Part shown: positions 18,811 to 28,881 of the stretch, piece by piece
Layout: every line of letters begins with the position of its first letter
How positions within the stretch are numbered: the first letter of the stretch is position 1
Assembly: GCA_021825585.1 (NCBI GenBank)
Contig: JAKAGT010000001.1
Coordinates: forward strand, 1 to 64,000
Length of the DNA stretch: 64,000 nucleotides
Source of the DNA: Bacteroidota bacterium
GTDB lineage: Bacteria; Bacteroidota; Ignavibacteria; Kryptoniales; JAKASW01
Direction: 5' to 3'
The notes under the pieces: generated by a model
What the model was told of the DNA's origin: nothing
Seen by the model: only the letters and a program-made list of their open reading frames with translations
Database searches by the model: none
Position numbers and translations under genes: made by a program

Positions 18811-21183
18811 TTATCTCCACTGGATAACCTCTGAGGTATCCGCATCAAGACGCAGAAGCGCAGCTCCGGAAATATCGGTCCTCCACACCGCGACATCGTG
18901 ACGCGAGAGCCTTTCAAGCACCTCCGAGGACGGATGGCCGAACCTATTTCGGGATCCAACCGAGATCACCGCCAATGAAGGGTGAATCGAGCTTACAAAT
19001 TCTTCCGACGAGCTCGTCTTGCCGCCGTGATGACTGACTTTGTAGACGGAAGCGGCAAGGAAGGGGCCGTAGTTTCGGACAATTTCCCGATCGGCTCCAG
19101 CCTCAACATCTCCCGCTAGAATTACACTCTCACTTCCTATGCACACCTTGAGAACGATAGAACCGTCATTCAGCCTTGTCCTATAGGACGACCCTCCCGG
19201 ACCGACATAAATGCGGTTCGGATGAAGGACGTACACTCTCTGAACCGCTCCCGAATCCAGTATGAGGCCTGCCATTGCGACCTGGGCTGGAACCCCAAGA
19301 GTCTTCACTGAAGTCATCGTATTCGTCCACGTCCTGGAAGGTGAATGCTGGTCCGAGTAGATGAATCTCCCGACTCTTATTTTTCGAAGGATGGATACGG
19401 CACCTCCGATATGATCGCTGTGAAGATGAGTTATAACGAAGTAGCTTAGCTCCCTCACACCCCGCCTCTCGAGAAATGGGAGAATTACACGCTCACCGCT
19501 GTCATAGCCGCCGAATTTTACCCCCGAATCAACCAGCATATTCTTTCCGTCGGGAAGCTCGATGTAAATTGCATCTCCCTGGCCGACGTCGAGGACAAAA
19601 ACTCTCGCTTCGGGTTTCCCATGCCACAAACTCGAGTAAAGAAGGATGTTTGCGCCAAGGAGGGCTGCAAGTACGACTTTCTTCCAGATGGCATCTTTGC
19701 CGAAAGCCGCTACGGAAACAAGCCAAAACGAATAGAGCAAAGTGAACATCAAACCCGCCTCGGCGATCTTTACACTGCTGATGCGGAGAGATCCGAGCAG
19801 TGAATTTACTTCGAGTATGGAAAACCCCAGCAGCTGGGCTGCCGCTCCGTAGATGGATGCCAGAGGAGAGTAGACGAGACCGAAGAAAACGAATGTGAAC
19901 GACATCGTGGTGAAGAGCCCGGACAACGGAACCACGAGCAAGTTGGCAAAGACACTAACCAGCGACACTCTGTTGAAGTAGTAAACCGTCAGTGGGACAG
20001 TGCCCAACGTTGCCGCTACCGTCAGGATTGACAAGGAGACTACAGAATTCGCCATCGGTCTGTCCTTGAGAAACGGATAACGCTTGTGCACCATCCAGAC
20101 CATTTTCTGATAGGTAAAGGCAATTGACAGTACCGCGGCAAACGACAGCTGGAAGCCGGGTGAGAAAAGTTGAGACGGGCTGGCCATGAGAATTACAAGA
20201 GCTGCAAACCCAAGCGAGTTGAGGGCATCGCTCCTCCTCTGAAGAAAAAGGCCCAGAAGGAGCACGATTGCCATCAATACCGCTCTCATAACGCTTGGTA
20301 CCGTTCCGACCACAAATGCGTAGAGCAGCAAACAGGGTGCTATGATGAAAAATCTTAATCTGCGGGGGATTCTCGCCAGTGACGCGACCATCATCAGTAT
20401 GGCCGTGAAAAATCCTATGTGAAGGCCGGACACGGAGAGTATGTGGATCGTGCCCGAGTTGACAAATTGTTCGCTAATGCTCCGTTGAATGCCCGACCGT
20501 TCGCCTATCAGCATCGCTCTTGCGAGTTCAGCTTCATCGCCTCTCATAAATTCCTTTATCTTCGAACGGAAGAAGTTCCTAATCGGCTCGATCAACTTTC
20601 GCTGCAAACTTAGCCCTTCGTAATGGCACAGTGAGAGCACGTCCGACGCTTTCCGGATATACACTCTTCCGACGATTCCGTTCAGCTCATAAAAGGATTT
20701 CAGATTGAATTCGCCGGGGTTTCGAGCTTCGGAAACACTCCCCAATTCACCAGCAAAAGCAATTCTATCCCGCGTCCCCAGCTCTAACCTGTACCTGGAT
20801 GTAACGACAAGGTTCCCCCCTATCTTCTTCCAGCCGTTGTCGTAACCAAAACAATCGGTAAGTCTCACCGAAGCGGCTGAGCTGTCGCGCGGAGCCTCTT
20901 CCACAGTTCCGGCAAAATAACGGAAGTGCTGGAGATTCGCCGGGTTCACGGATGCTACATTCGTGCTCATGTAGAATGCAAAGGCGAGGGAAAAAGTCGC
21001 GTAACCCCCCACGGCTGCGGGATTGGGGACACCCTTCCTTCCCATTGCATACCAGGCAACCATGGTAACGGACATCGCGACAGCTGCCGAAAGGAAAACG
21101 AGCTGAAAAGGCGCGTATTCCCTTCCGATTCCAATGCCGATAGCTGCAGCGATGGCTGCCTTGAATGCCGGTAAACGCCTCAC
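18811..21183 (-). CDS. comEC: ComEC/Rec2 family DNA internalization protein
   Basis: DUF4131 N-terminus, competence TM domain (HILSVSGLHIGFFTAIL), C-terminal metallo-beta-lactamase domain (THLHSDHIGG…KVSHHGGKTSSS). Confidence 0.93.
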   Translation of the reverse strand: MRRLPAFKAAIAAAIGIGIGREYAPFQLVFLSAAVAMSVTMVAWYAMGRKGVPNPAAVGGYATFSLAFAFYMSTNVASVNPANLQHFRYFAGTVEEAPRDSSAASVRLTDCFGYDNGWKKIGGNLVVTSRYRLELGTRDRIAFAGELGSVSEARNPGEFNLKSFYELNGIVGRVYIRKASDVLSLCHYEGLSLQRKLIEPIRNFFRSKIKEFMRGDEAELARAMLIGERSGIQRSISEQFVNSGTIHILSVSGLHIGFFTAILMMVASLARIPRRLRFFIIAPCLLLYAFVVGTVPSVMRAVLMAIVLLLGLFLQRRSDALNSLGFAALVILMASPSQLFSPGFQLSFAAVLSIAFTYQKMVWMVHKRYPFLKDRPMANSVVSLSILTVAATLGTVPLTVYYFNRVSLVSVFANLLVVPLSGLFTTMSFTFVFFGLVYSPLASIYGAAAQLLGFSILEVNSLLGSLRISSVKIAEAGLMFTLLYSFWLVSVAAFGKDAIWKKVVLAALLGANILLYSSLWHGKPEARVFVLDVGQGDAIYIELPDGKNMLVDSGVKFGGYDSGERVILPFLERRGVRELSYFVITHLHSDHIGGAVSILRKIRVGRFIYSDQHSPSRTWTNTMTSVKTLGVPAQVAMAGLILDSGAVQRVYVLHPNRIYVGPGGSSYRTRLNDGSIVLKVCIGSESVILAGDVEAGADREIVRNYGPFLAASVYKVSHHGGKTSSSEEFVSSIHPSLAVISVGSRNRFGHPSSEVLERLSRHDVAVWRTDISGAALLRLDADTSEVIQWR

Positions 21184-21401
21184 GAAGCCGCCCTGATTTC
21201 GAACAATTAAATCAACCCAAAATTTGCAGTCAAGTCCGGCAGCGAAGGTCGACCTGTCCGGCCAATAATCCGGCCCGTAACGGGAACCTCAGATTGACAA
21301 CCCATGTTCGACAGGATGGGACGGAGCAACTCGACTACACATGACAACGATGGTTGAGGAACGAATCATGACGACGCAATCAGAAAAAGGAGGAGAAACA
21401 C

Positions 21402-23237
21402 ATGAGAATCTTGAAGGTTGCACTGTCTGTTTTCTTATGCGGTCTGCTTTACGGCACCGCAGGCGCGCAAGTTTTTTTCACGGCCAATCTGAACGGAAGC
21501 CAGTCGGTACCGGCAGTCAGTACCCCCGCCACCGGCACTGCATGGGCGGTATTGAATGGTAACACGCTCACCTACCGCGTAACTTACGCAAACCTATCAA
21601 GCAGTTTTCTTGCGGCACATTTTCACCTCGGCGCTGCCGGCGTGAATGGCGGGGTCGCAATGGGAATAACCACTTTTGTCGGAAACACCGCCCAGGGAGA
21701 ATGGAACAACGTACCCGACACAATGATTGCCGATATGATGAAAGGTGACATATACATTAATATACATTCTTCCTATTACCCGAACGGTGAAATTCGCGGA
21801 CAGCTGGAACCGGCACCTGGCGTCGGCATAGCGATGGCACTTGATGGCGCGCAGGATGTGCCGGCCTTGAACGTCAATGGCACGGGAACCGGATGGGCGC
21901 TATTCACACCGGGTTCGGACACGCTCATGTACGAACTCACTGTGGCGGGACTAACTTCCCCGATAATCGGGTCGCACTTCCATCTTCAAGCAGCAGGTCA
22001 TAACGGATCGGTCGTATTTCCTTTTACAATGACAGATAGCACGACGTCCGGGACGTGGGTGTTCCCCGATACGATGTGGACACCTCTCGTTACCGACTCG
22101 CTGTACGTCAACGTTCACACGCAATTACACACCAGCGGAGAAATCAGGAGTCAGTTCATGCTCGAGCCGTCGGACACGATCTTCATGAAAGCTTCTCTCG
22201 ACGGCAGTCAGACTGTCCCAACGCCGACAACAGGCGCAACCGGAACTGCGTGGGCATTATTGGACGTCACACCTGCGTCTAGCGGTTCCTACGGATCGTC
22301 CATTGTGCCTCAGTTGACCTACCGGGTAACCTATGCCAATCTCGACAGCACATTTCTGGCTGCGCATTTCCATCTAGGAGCACCGGGCGTAAATGGTCCC
22401 GTGGTAATGCCCATTACGACCTTCACCGGCAATACGGCACAGGGAACATGGTCCGGAATTTCTGATTCCATCGTCGACGACATGCTGGCGGGAAACATTT
22501 ATATAAACATACATTCGGATAAGTATCCGCAAGGAGAGATCCGCGGACAGCTTCTGATGGCGAATGGCATACCGTTCTCTATCAGTCTCTCCGGCTCCCA
22601 GGACTCGCCTCCCATCCAGACTTACGGGACCGGAACAGGCTGGGCAATCCTCGATACTACAGGCTCTAATCTCACTTACGAGATAACTCATGCCAGCCTG
22701 TCTTCCAGCACAATTGCGGCGCACTTTCATCTAGGTGCAACCGGAGTCAACGGTTCCGTATTGACCCCATTCAGTTATGCCGACAGCACCGCATCCGGGG
22801 TCTGGACCTCACTACCGGACAGCGCGGTTACCGATCTGCTGAACGGAGACGTATACGCGAATATCCACACTACGGCACATCCATCCGGCGAGATCAGAGG
22901 ACAACTGCTGCTGAACACCGGAATCACAACTCCGCTCACGGCAGTCAGGCAGGTGGCGGATGCTATCCCGCAGAAGTTCTCGCTGAATCAGAATTATCCG
23001 AATCCGTTTAACCCGACGACAATCATAAGTTACAACCTGCCACATGCGGCGTCCGTAAACCTCGACGTTTACAATATTCTCGGCCAGAAGGTGGCTGCCC
23101 TCGTTGACGGCACACAGCAGGCAGGAATACACGAAGTGACTTTCGATGCAAGCAGGTTCGCCAGCGGAGTCTACTTCTACAGACTCTCTGCGGGAAGCGG
23201 ACAGGTTCAAACGAGGAAAATGATCCTCTTAAAATAA
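21402..23237 (+). CDS. secreted protein with four CHRD domains and a T9SS-type C-terminal sorting domain
   Basis: signal peptide; four ~120-aa repeats with HFHLGAAGVNG…DIYINIHSSYYPNGEIRGQL; C-terminal NQNYPNPFNPTTIISYNLP…ASGVYFYRLSAGSGQVQTRKMILLK. Confidence 0.88.
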   Translation: MRILKVALSVFLCGLLYGTAGAQVFFTANLNGSQSVPAVSTPATGTAWAVLNGNTLTYRVTYANLSSSFLAAHFHLGAAGVNGGVAMGITTFVGNTAQGEWNNVPDTMIADMMKGDIYINIHSSYYPNGEIRGQLEPAPGVGIAMALDGAQDVPALNVNGTGTGWALFTPGSDTLMYELTVAGLTSPIIGSHFHLQAAGHNGSVVFPFTMTDSTTSGTWVFPDTMWTPLVTDSLYVNVHTQLHTSGEIRSQFMLEPSDTIFMKASLDGSQTVPTPTTGATGTAWALLDVTPASSGSYGSSIVPQLTYRVTYANLDSTFLAAHFHLGAPGVNGPVVMPITTFTGNTAQGTWSGISDSIVDDMLAGNIYINIHSDKYPQGEIRGQLLMANGIPFSISLSGSQDSPPIQTYGTGTGWAILDTTGSNLTYEITHASLSSSTIAAHFHLGATGVNGSVLTPFSYADSTASGVWTSLPDSAVTDLLNGDVYANIHTTAHPSGEIRGQLLLNTGITTPLTAVRQVADAIPQKFSLNQNYPNPFNPTTIISYNLPHAASVNLDVYNILGQKVAALVDGTQQAGIHEVTFDASRFASGVYFYRLSAGSGQVQTRKMILLK

Positions 23238-23276
23238 CGACATATGTCCTCCCACTTTTCCGAGTCCTCATTATTC

Positions 23277-23303
23277 AAAGCCCCGCGACGTTCGCGGGGC
23301 TTT
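23277..23303 (+). terminator. terminator after the CHRD gene
   Basis: perfect 12-bp stem AAAGCCCCGCGA-CGT-TCGCGGGGCTTT. Confidence 0.8.
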
Positions 23304-23678
23304 GCGCTTTCCCTGACTCGAACGGCTTCCCGGCTATGAGTCCACTATCACTCTTATGTAAGTGCGGAGTGGAGTCTCGCTGCAAATAGGTTTCACTTTC
23401 GATTCAAGCTTTTCCAGAAAACCGGAAAGCTGACCGAACTACTTTCCGAAATCCTGGAAAACCTAAACCGATTTCCCTCTTTCCGTTCAAAACAAGAAGG
23501 AACTTGGCCGGAATGGGGTTTGTCGCATGATTGGACAGAGAAAAATAGAGCCGGCAGAGCATGATGAGTGAAAGGTTTTCCGCCCGGTTCCATAATCGAT
23601 TGGAAATCCAAGCGCTCAACGGTTGACTTTCTCTCACTGAGCTAATAACATTATCGCAGGATAATAAACGGGGATGAG

Positions 23679-25043
23679 ATGGATAAGCACAATTTGCTTC
23701 AACGTTTACTCCTTTTAGCCACTCTTGCAACACTTTCCTTCAGCTGCAGGAGCTCACCTACAGGTCCTCACGTCACCGGAAACGTGGAGGTATCTGCCGA
23801 TTATGTGGCGTGTACAGAGGTGTGGCTGAAGATAGCTTTCAGCGATCAGCAAGCAGCTACTAGCGGAGGGACGTACAAAATCACACGCGACAGTGCCACG
23901 GTCCTAACCGGGAGCTTTTCCGGCGCGGATACCACTGTCATAGACACTACCACCCAGCCGAACATGACTTACACTTACCAGGCCTGCAAGCTTGTGAACG
24001 GCAAAGTCTCTGAGCTCAGTATCCCGGTCCAGGTTACGACGCTCGATACGACGAGCAACGATTTCACCTGGCAGATCTACACGTTCGGAGGTACAGCCGG
24101 AAGCTCCATCCTCAAGGACGTTGCAATAATAAACGACAGTGACATATGGGCGGTGGGAGATATTGCCGTCAAGGATTCCTCAGTAAACGGATATTCGGTT
24201 TACAACCTCGCAAGGTGGGATGGGCGCAAGTGGTCTCTGAATCAGGTCATGTTCCCACTTTGTGACCCCAACGGTAACCAGCAGAATCTGCAGCCATTCG
24301 AGTGCTATGGCGTACTTGCTCTCTCAGATTCGGACGTATGGCTTTCCGCGGGTGGGTCTCTGGTACATTGGCAGGCCGGCTCGTCTCAACCGTTATGCTT
24401 CTCACTTGGATACGGTATGCGTGCTTTGGGAAGAATGTCGGGAGCCGAAAAGCACCTTTACATTGTCGGTACCAACGGGTTTGCCGCTTACAATGATGGT
24501 TATGTTTGGCAACAACTGTCTGCTGTCACAGGCCTGGACATCGACGACATCTGGGGAGTCTCTGATTCGGCCGCTGGTCAATCACAGGTACTGGCAGTAG
24601 CCTCGGACCAATTCACTGACAACGGTGTTGCGGTTCTGCAGCTCTCCGGAACACAGACAAGCATGTTACGGACAGCAGGGCTTCCTTCTACCAGTATCGT
24701 CGGCGTCTGGAGTGTAAGCGGGAGGGAGTGGTATGTCTGCGGAGATGGGTTGTACAAATCAAGAGACCTAAATCGCCCCTGGGAACAGGTCAAAGACATC
24801 CCTTCCATCTATACCGAAGCTATAAGAGGCACCGGTTCAAATGATATATTTGTAGTGGGGGACTTCGGACTCGTCCTTCATTTTAACGGATCCGCCTGGA
24901 CAAACCTCACACCGCAAGTGAGTGTTCCTAACTCGGTCTTATATGCAGTCGCCGTGAAAGGGAACACCATCGTTGCAGTCGGTCAAACACTTTCAGGCCT
25001 TGTCGGGGGAGCCGCCCTGGTACTCGTGGGAAAAAGGAACTAA
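23679..25043 (+). CDS. predicted secreted lipoprotein with Fn3-like and beta-propeller-like repeats
   Basis: lipobox-like LATLSFSCRSS; repeated SDIWAVGDIA / SDVWLSAGGSLVHW / NDIFVVGDFGLVLHFNGSAW motifs. Confidence 0.65.
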   Translation: MDKHNLLQRLLLLATLATLSFSCRSSPTGPHVTGNVEVSADYVACTEVWLKIAFSDQQAATSGGTYKITRDSATVLTGSFSGADTTVIDTTTQPNMTYTYQACKLVNGKVSELSIPVQVTTLDTTSNDFTWQIYTFGGTAGSSILKDVAIINDSDIWAVGDIAVKDSSVNGYSVYNLARWDGRKWSLNQVMFPLCDPNGNQQNLQPFECYGVLALSDSDVWLSAGGSLVHWQAGSSQPLCFSLGYGMRALGRMSGAEKHLYIVGTNGFAAYNDGYVWQQLSAVTGLDIDDIWGVSDSAAGQSQVLAVASDQFTDNGVAVLQLSGTQTSMLRTAGLPSTSIVGVWSVSGREWYVCGDGLYKSRDLNRPWEQVKDIPSIYTEAIRGTGSNDIFVVGDFGLVLHFNGSAWTNLTPQVSVPNSVLYAVAVKGNTIVAVGQTLSGLVGGAALVLVGKRN

Positions 25044-25051
25044 GATAATTC

Positions 25052-25076
25052 GGCGGAGTGATTTCGGCACTCCGCC
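25052..25076 (+). terminator. hairpin downstream of the lipoprotein gene (no strong T tract)
   Basis: GGCGGAGTG-ATTTCGG-CACTCCGCC. Confidence 0.5.
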
Positions 25077-25197
25077 AGCAAAGGAAACAATAAGTGAGTG
25101 GACGGTCACCACTATGATGGATCCGCCGTGGGCGTTGCTTTGCCTGGATGAATCCGCGGCTTATTTGTTTCCAACAAAATATAAGCAACCAATCTAA

Positions 25198-27322
25198 ACA
25201 CGGAAAGGTCCAATCTATGATGGCGTGTTCACCGGGCTGCCATACAATGGGTCCACCGCATACTACTCGGTCAGTGCGCCAGCTGTACAGGAGATAAACG
25301 GCTATACTGCCTTCTTCGCAGGTTGGACTTGCTCGCCCAGCGGCTCCGCCTCATTTGAGTACCCGTCACAAACAAGTACGCCAGTGGAATTCGTGTCCAC
25401 CGGGGCCACCATAATTGCCCAGTACAAATATTACACCGTCACTTACAGCACAACAGTTGGCTCTGGATCGTGGCCGATGGCTGGGAGTGGTAATGTCCCA
25501 TCAGGAGTAACTCTGACAGGAAGCTCCAGTGCAACTCTGAACTTTCCCTCAGGAGCAAGCCTGACGGTGAACGGCTCACTAAGCGGCAACAGTATGACGC
25601 TGAATGCGAGCTCTGGAACCTGGACCGGAGTCGTTGTTAATACTGGCGGTGCATCTGTCAGCGGTTGCACAATCTCCGCAGCGGACCTTCCGATCTCCAT
25701 CAGCGGAGTATCAAGCGCGACGATATCAGGAGTAACAATAAACAACTCCAGCTTTTCAAGCGGCCAGGCGGTCTCCGTCAGCGGCTCTTCTCCAACGATC
25801 TCTGGTCTGACTATCGATGGACAATCCGGCTCGGCCAATGGTGTAGCTTATACGAACTCCAGCGGAGGGACGCTTTCGAACTCCACGATCCAGGACCTTG
25901 GCGCAGGGCAAGGCGTTACAATACAGGGTAATTCGAGTCCTACGATCTCCGGCAACACTATCGAGCACAACTATTACCACGGTATAGCCTGTTGGAGTGA
26001 CGGTACCGGCTCCCCCACTATCGAGTCAAATATTATTGAATACAACGGCTCCGACGGGTTCATGCTGGATCAGTCTGCGGCATACTTGCTCGACGACCAA
26101 TCTTCAGATAACAACGTAGGCATATATTGCGAGAATGGCTCTGTCATCTCCACCGGCGGCGAGAGTGAAGCCGGCGGGAACACAATCACGGACAATACTG
26201 ACGGGATCGGTGTCACCGAGAATTCCACGGTCTCTTTCGGCGATTACACGGGGCTGGTACGTGGGCACCTGCAACAGCATCTACGGCAACACGACATACA
26301 ACGCTTATGCAAGCAATACAAGCTCGATCACGGCAGAATACGACTGGTGGGGACAGTCACCGCCTGACGCCTCCAAGTTTTGGACGGATAACAGTTCCTC
26401 AACAATTGACTACACTGGAGCGCTAACTTCGCAGGCGAATTGCCCTATCAGCGGCGCTGCTGCTCAGGAAGTAACCTTGAATGGACAAGTAGTATCCGGC
26501 GGCACAACACCTTCCAGCAGTGATCCAGCCTCACTCTTTCAATTTGCGCGGCAGGCGCGAGAAGAGGGTGAATATGGGATTGCTACGGCCGCGTACCGTG
26601 TTCTTTTGCAGGACTCAATATCCTCTACACTGAAGGAAAGGGCGCTCTTCAGGCTTTTTAACGATTTCCAGCTTTCCCGCGACAGCACGATTATCGGTGA
26701 CCTGGATACTTATTCGAAATCTCCCGGTGAACTCGGTGAGAGTAGTCAGGAACTCCTTGGATATGCATATGAGGCCACAGAGCAAACATCCAAGGCTGAA
26801 TCCATTCTGAACGATATTATCACCACCCATCCGGGCACGGAATTCGAGGAGGACGCATTGATACTTCTGGCATCGATGAAGGACTTCGACACGAGCGCGG
26901 CACAGGTGTCTTCGGCAGCGCTGAACCAGCTCATCCTCAAGTACGGTTCCTCGGTTGACAAAGGAATGCTGTTGTCGCTGGGCGCGCGCGTAAACACGCA
27001 ACCGCGGCCTTCCTCATCAAACCTGGCTGCCCAACCCAAACCTGATTCAACGACCGTGCTTTCCGGGACAAGACTCGAAAACTATCCAGACCCGTTCAAC
27101 CCAACCACAATGATCAGTTATCAATTACCAATGAACGGTCATGTGACTCTAGAGGTTTACGATGTGCTGGGGAGACTGGTGACGACGTTGGTTGATGGCT
27201 ACCAGTCCGCAGGCGGACACTCTGTCCAGTTCAACGCCGACAATCTTGCAAGCGGAGTCTACTTCTGCCGGCTGACAGCATCCGGAACAGAACTGGTAAG
27301 AAAAATGATCCTGATGAAATAA
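25198..27322 (+). pseudogene. right-handed beta-helix T9SS-secreted protein gene, 5'-truncated and frameshifted
   Basis: in-frame TAA at 25195 followed by mid-protein-like sequence with no signal peptide; beta-helix reading frame (25225-26367) switches at the GGGG run 26250-26253 into the 26135-27322 frame, which ends in NYPDPFNPTTMISYQLP…ASGVYFCRLTASGTELVRKMILMK. Confidence 0.7.
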
Positions 27323-27341
27323 CGGGCTTCTCTCAGCCATA

Positions 27342-27372
27342 AGGTCTGCCGGTATTCCGGCGGGCCTTTTTT
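27342..27372 (+). terminator. intrinsic terminator
   Basis: AGGTCTGCCGG-TATT-CCGGCGGGCCT followed by TTTTTG. Confidence 0.8.
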
Positions 27373-27474
27373 GTTTCCCCGGATTCTTGCAAATCACATC
27401 GGCATGGCGTAGCTTTGCACCAACAGTGAACATCACCCAATCGGGCTGCGGCTCTTAGAATTTTCTCGGCGCTC

Positions 27475-28881
27475 ATGAAAATTACACTCTACCGCTTACT
27501 TCCTGACCAGATAAAGAAAATCATCCGCCGCGGATACTCGGTTCTACCAATGAGTATCCGCATGGGAAAAACCTACAGTTCCACGAGAGCGTTTCTGCGA
27601 TCATCCGAACGATGGAGCGAGGAAGAAATCAGAGGCTGGCAACTCGCCAGGGTGAAGAAGATCATATCGCATGCGTTCGAGACCGTCCCGGGCTATCGGC
27701 AGTTATACGGTGAAAGCGGCGTGTCTCCCAACGACATCAACACTTTGAACGATATCCGACACCTGCCATTCGTAAGCAAGGAATTACTGAGGGATAACAT
27801 CGACGATTTTACCTCGACGGCACTACCGCGGTGGAAACGACTTTATCGGACAACCGGAGGATCGACAGGTATTCCATTCGGATTCTATCTGCTGCAGGAA
27901 GATATCGAGCGTGAGCTGGCATTCCTTAATTCGGCGTGGTCCCGCGCGGGCTGGAAGCTCGGCGACGTTTCAGCCGTTTTAAGGGGCGCTTTTATCGGCT
28001 CCGAAAGCGACATCTCGGAATACGATCCGTTCCTGAAAGATTTGAGGCTCTCTACATATTACCTGGACGAAAAGACATATCGGAGCTACAGACAAAAATT
28101 GCTCAGCGTGCGCCCCAGCTATCTCCAGGCATACCCTTCAGCGGCGGCACTTTTTGCAGATCTCATCATTCAGAACAATGACGAGGGCAAAATCCCATTC
28201 AGGCTTCTTCTGCTTGGATCCGAGAATCTGTACGACTGGCAGAAGGAAAAAATCCTGCGCGCCTTTCCTGGCGCCAGAATCTTCGCCTGGTACGGCCACG
28301 CCGAGCAGGTACTCTTCGCACCGATGTGCGAAGAGTCCGGAGAATTCCATATCGACCCGTTCTACGGACTCGCGGAAATTCTTGACCGCAATGGAAACGA
28401 GGCAGTGGAAGGAGAAACCGGAGAACTCGTCGGCACGTCGATGTGGAACATGGTGACGCCCTTTATCCGCTACAGGACCATGGACCTGGCCGTAAGGGGA
28501 GCCTCTGCGTGTCCCCGGTGCGGACGCCGCTACCAGCTCCTCGATTCCATACAAGGAAGGCTTCAGGAGTTGATAGTGACAAAGGCGGGCAGATATATTT
28601 CAATGACGGCGATCAACATGCACTCGGACATATTCGACAATGTGAAGCAGTTCCAATTCCTGCAGCGCGAAGCCGGCAGAGTTACGTTCAACATTGTCAG
28701 GAACTCAGGCTACAGCGAAAAGGATACAAAGAAGATTCATTCTGAACTCATGAAAAAGCTCGGCGGCGATATGGAGCTCGACATAAAGTTTGTCGATTCG
28801 ATCGAGGTTCCCAAAAGCGGGAAGTTCCGATTTCTGATACAGGAGCTGCCTCTGTCATATGGAGACCATGAAAGACCTTAG
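27475..28881 (+). CDS. CapK/PaaK-like adenylate-forming ligase family protein
   Basis: RTTGGSTGIPFGFYL; ARIFAWYGHAEQVLFA; YRTMDLAV…CPRCGRRYQLLDSIQGR. Confidence 0.85.
   Translation: MKITLYRLLPDQIKKIIRRGYSVLPMSIRMGKTYSSTRAFLRSSERWSEEEIRGWQLARVKKIISHAFETVPGYRQLYGESGVSPNDINTLNDIRHLPFVSKELLRDNIDDFTSTALPRWKRLYRTTGGSTGIPFGFYLLQEDIERELAFLNSAWSRAGWKLGDVSAVLRGAFIGSESDISEYDPFLKDLRLSTYYLDEKTYRSYRQKLLSVRPSYLQAYPSAAALFADLIIQNNDEGKIPFRLLLLGSENLYDWQKEKILRAFPGARIFAWYGHAEQVLFAPMCEESGEFHIDPFYGLAEILDRNGNEAVEGETGELVGTSMWNMVTPFIRYRTMDLAVRGASACPRCGRRYQLLDSIQGRLQELIVTKAGRYISMTAINMHSDIFDNVKQFQFLQREAGRVTFNIVRNSGYSEKDTKKIHSELMKKLGGDMELDIKFVDSIEVPKSGKFRFLIQELPLSYGDHERP

Noticed and set aside
24973-25197. 74-aa ORF as the missing N-terminus of the beta-helix protein
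   Set aside because: Same frame but no signal peptide or family resemblance, overlaps the 3' end of the lipoprotein gene, and ends in TAA before the beta-helix frame.
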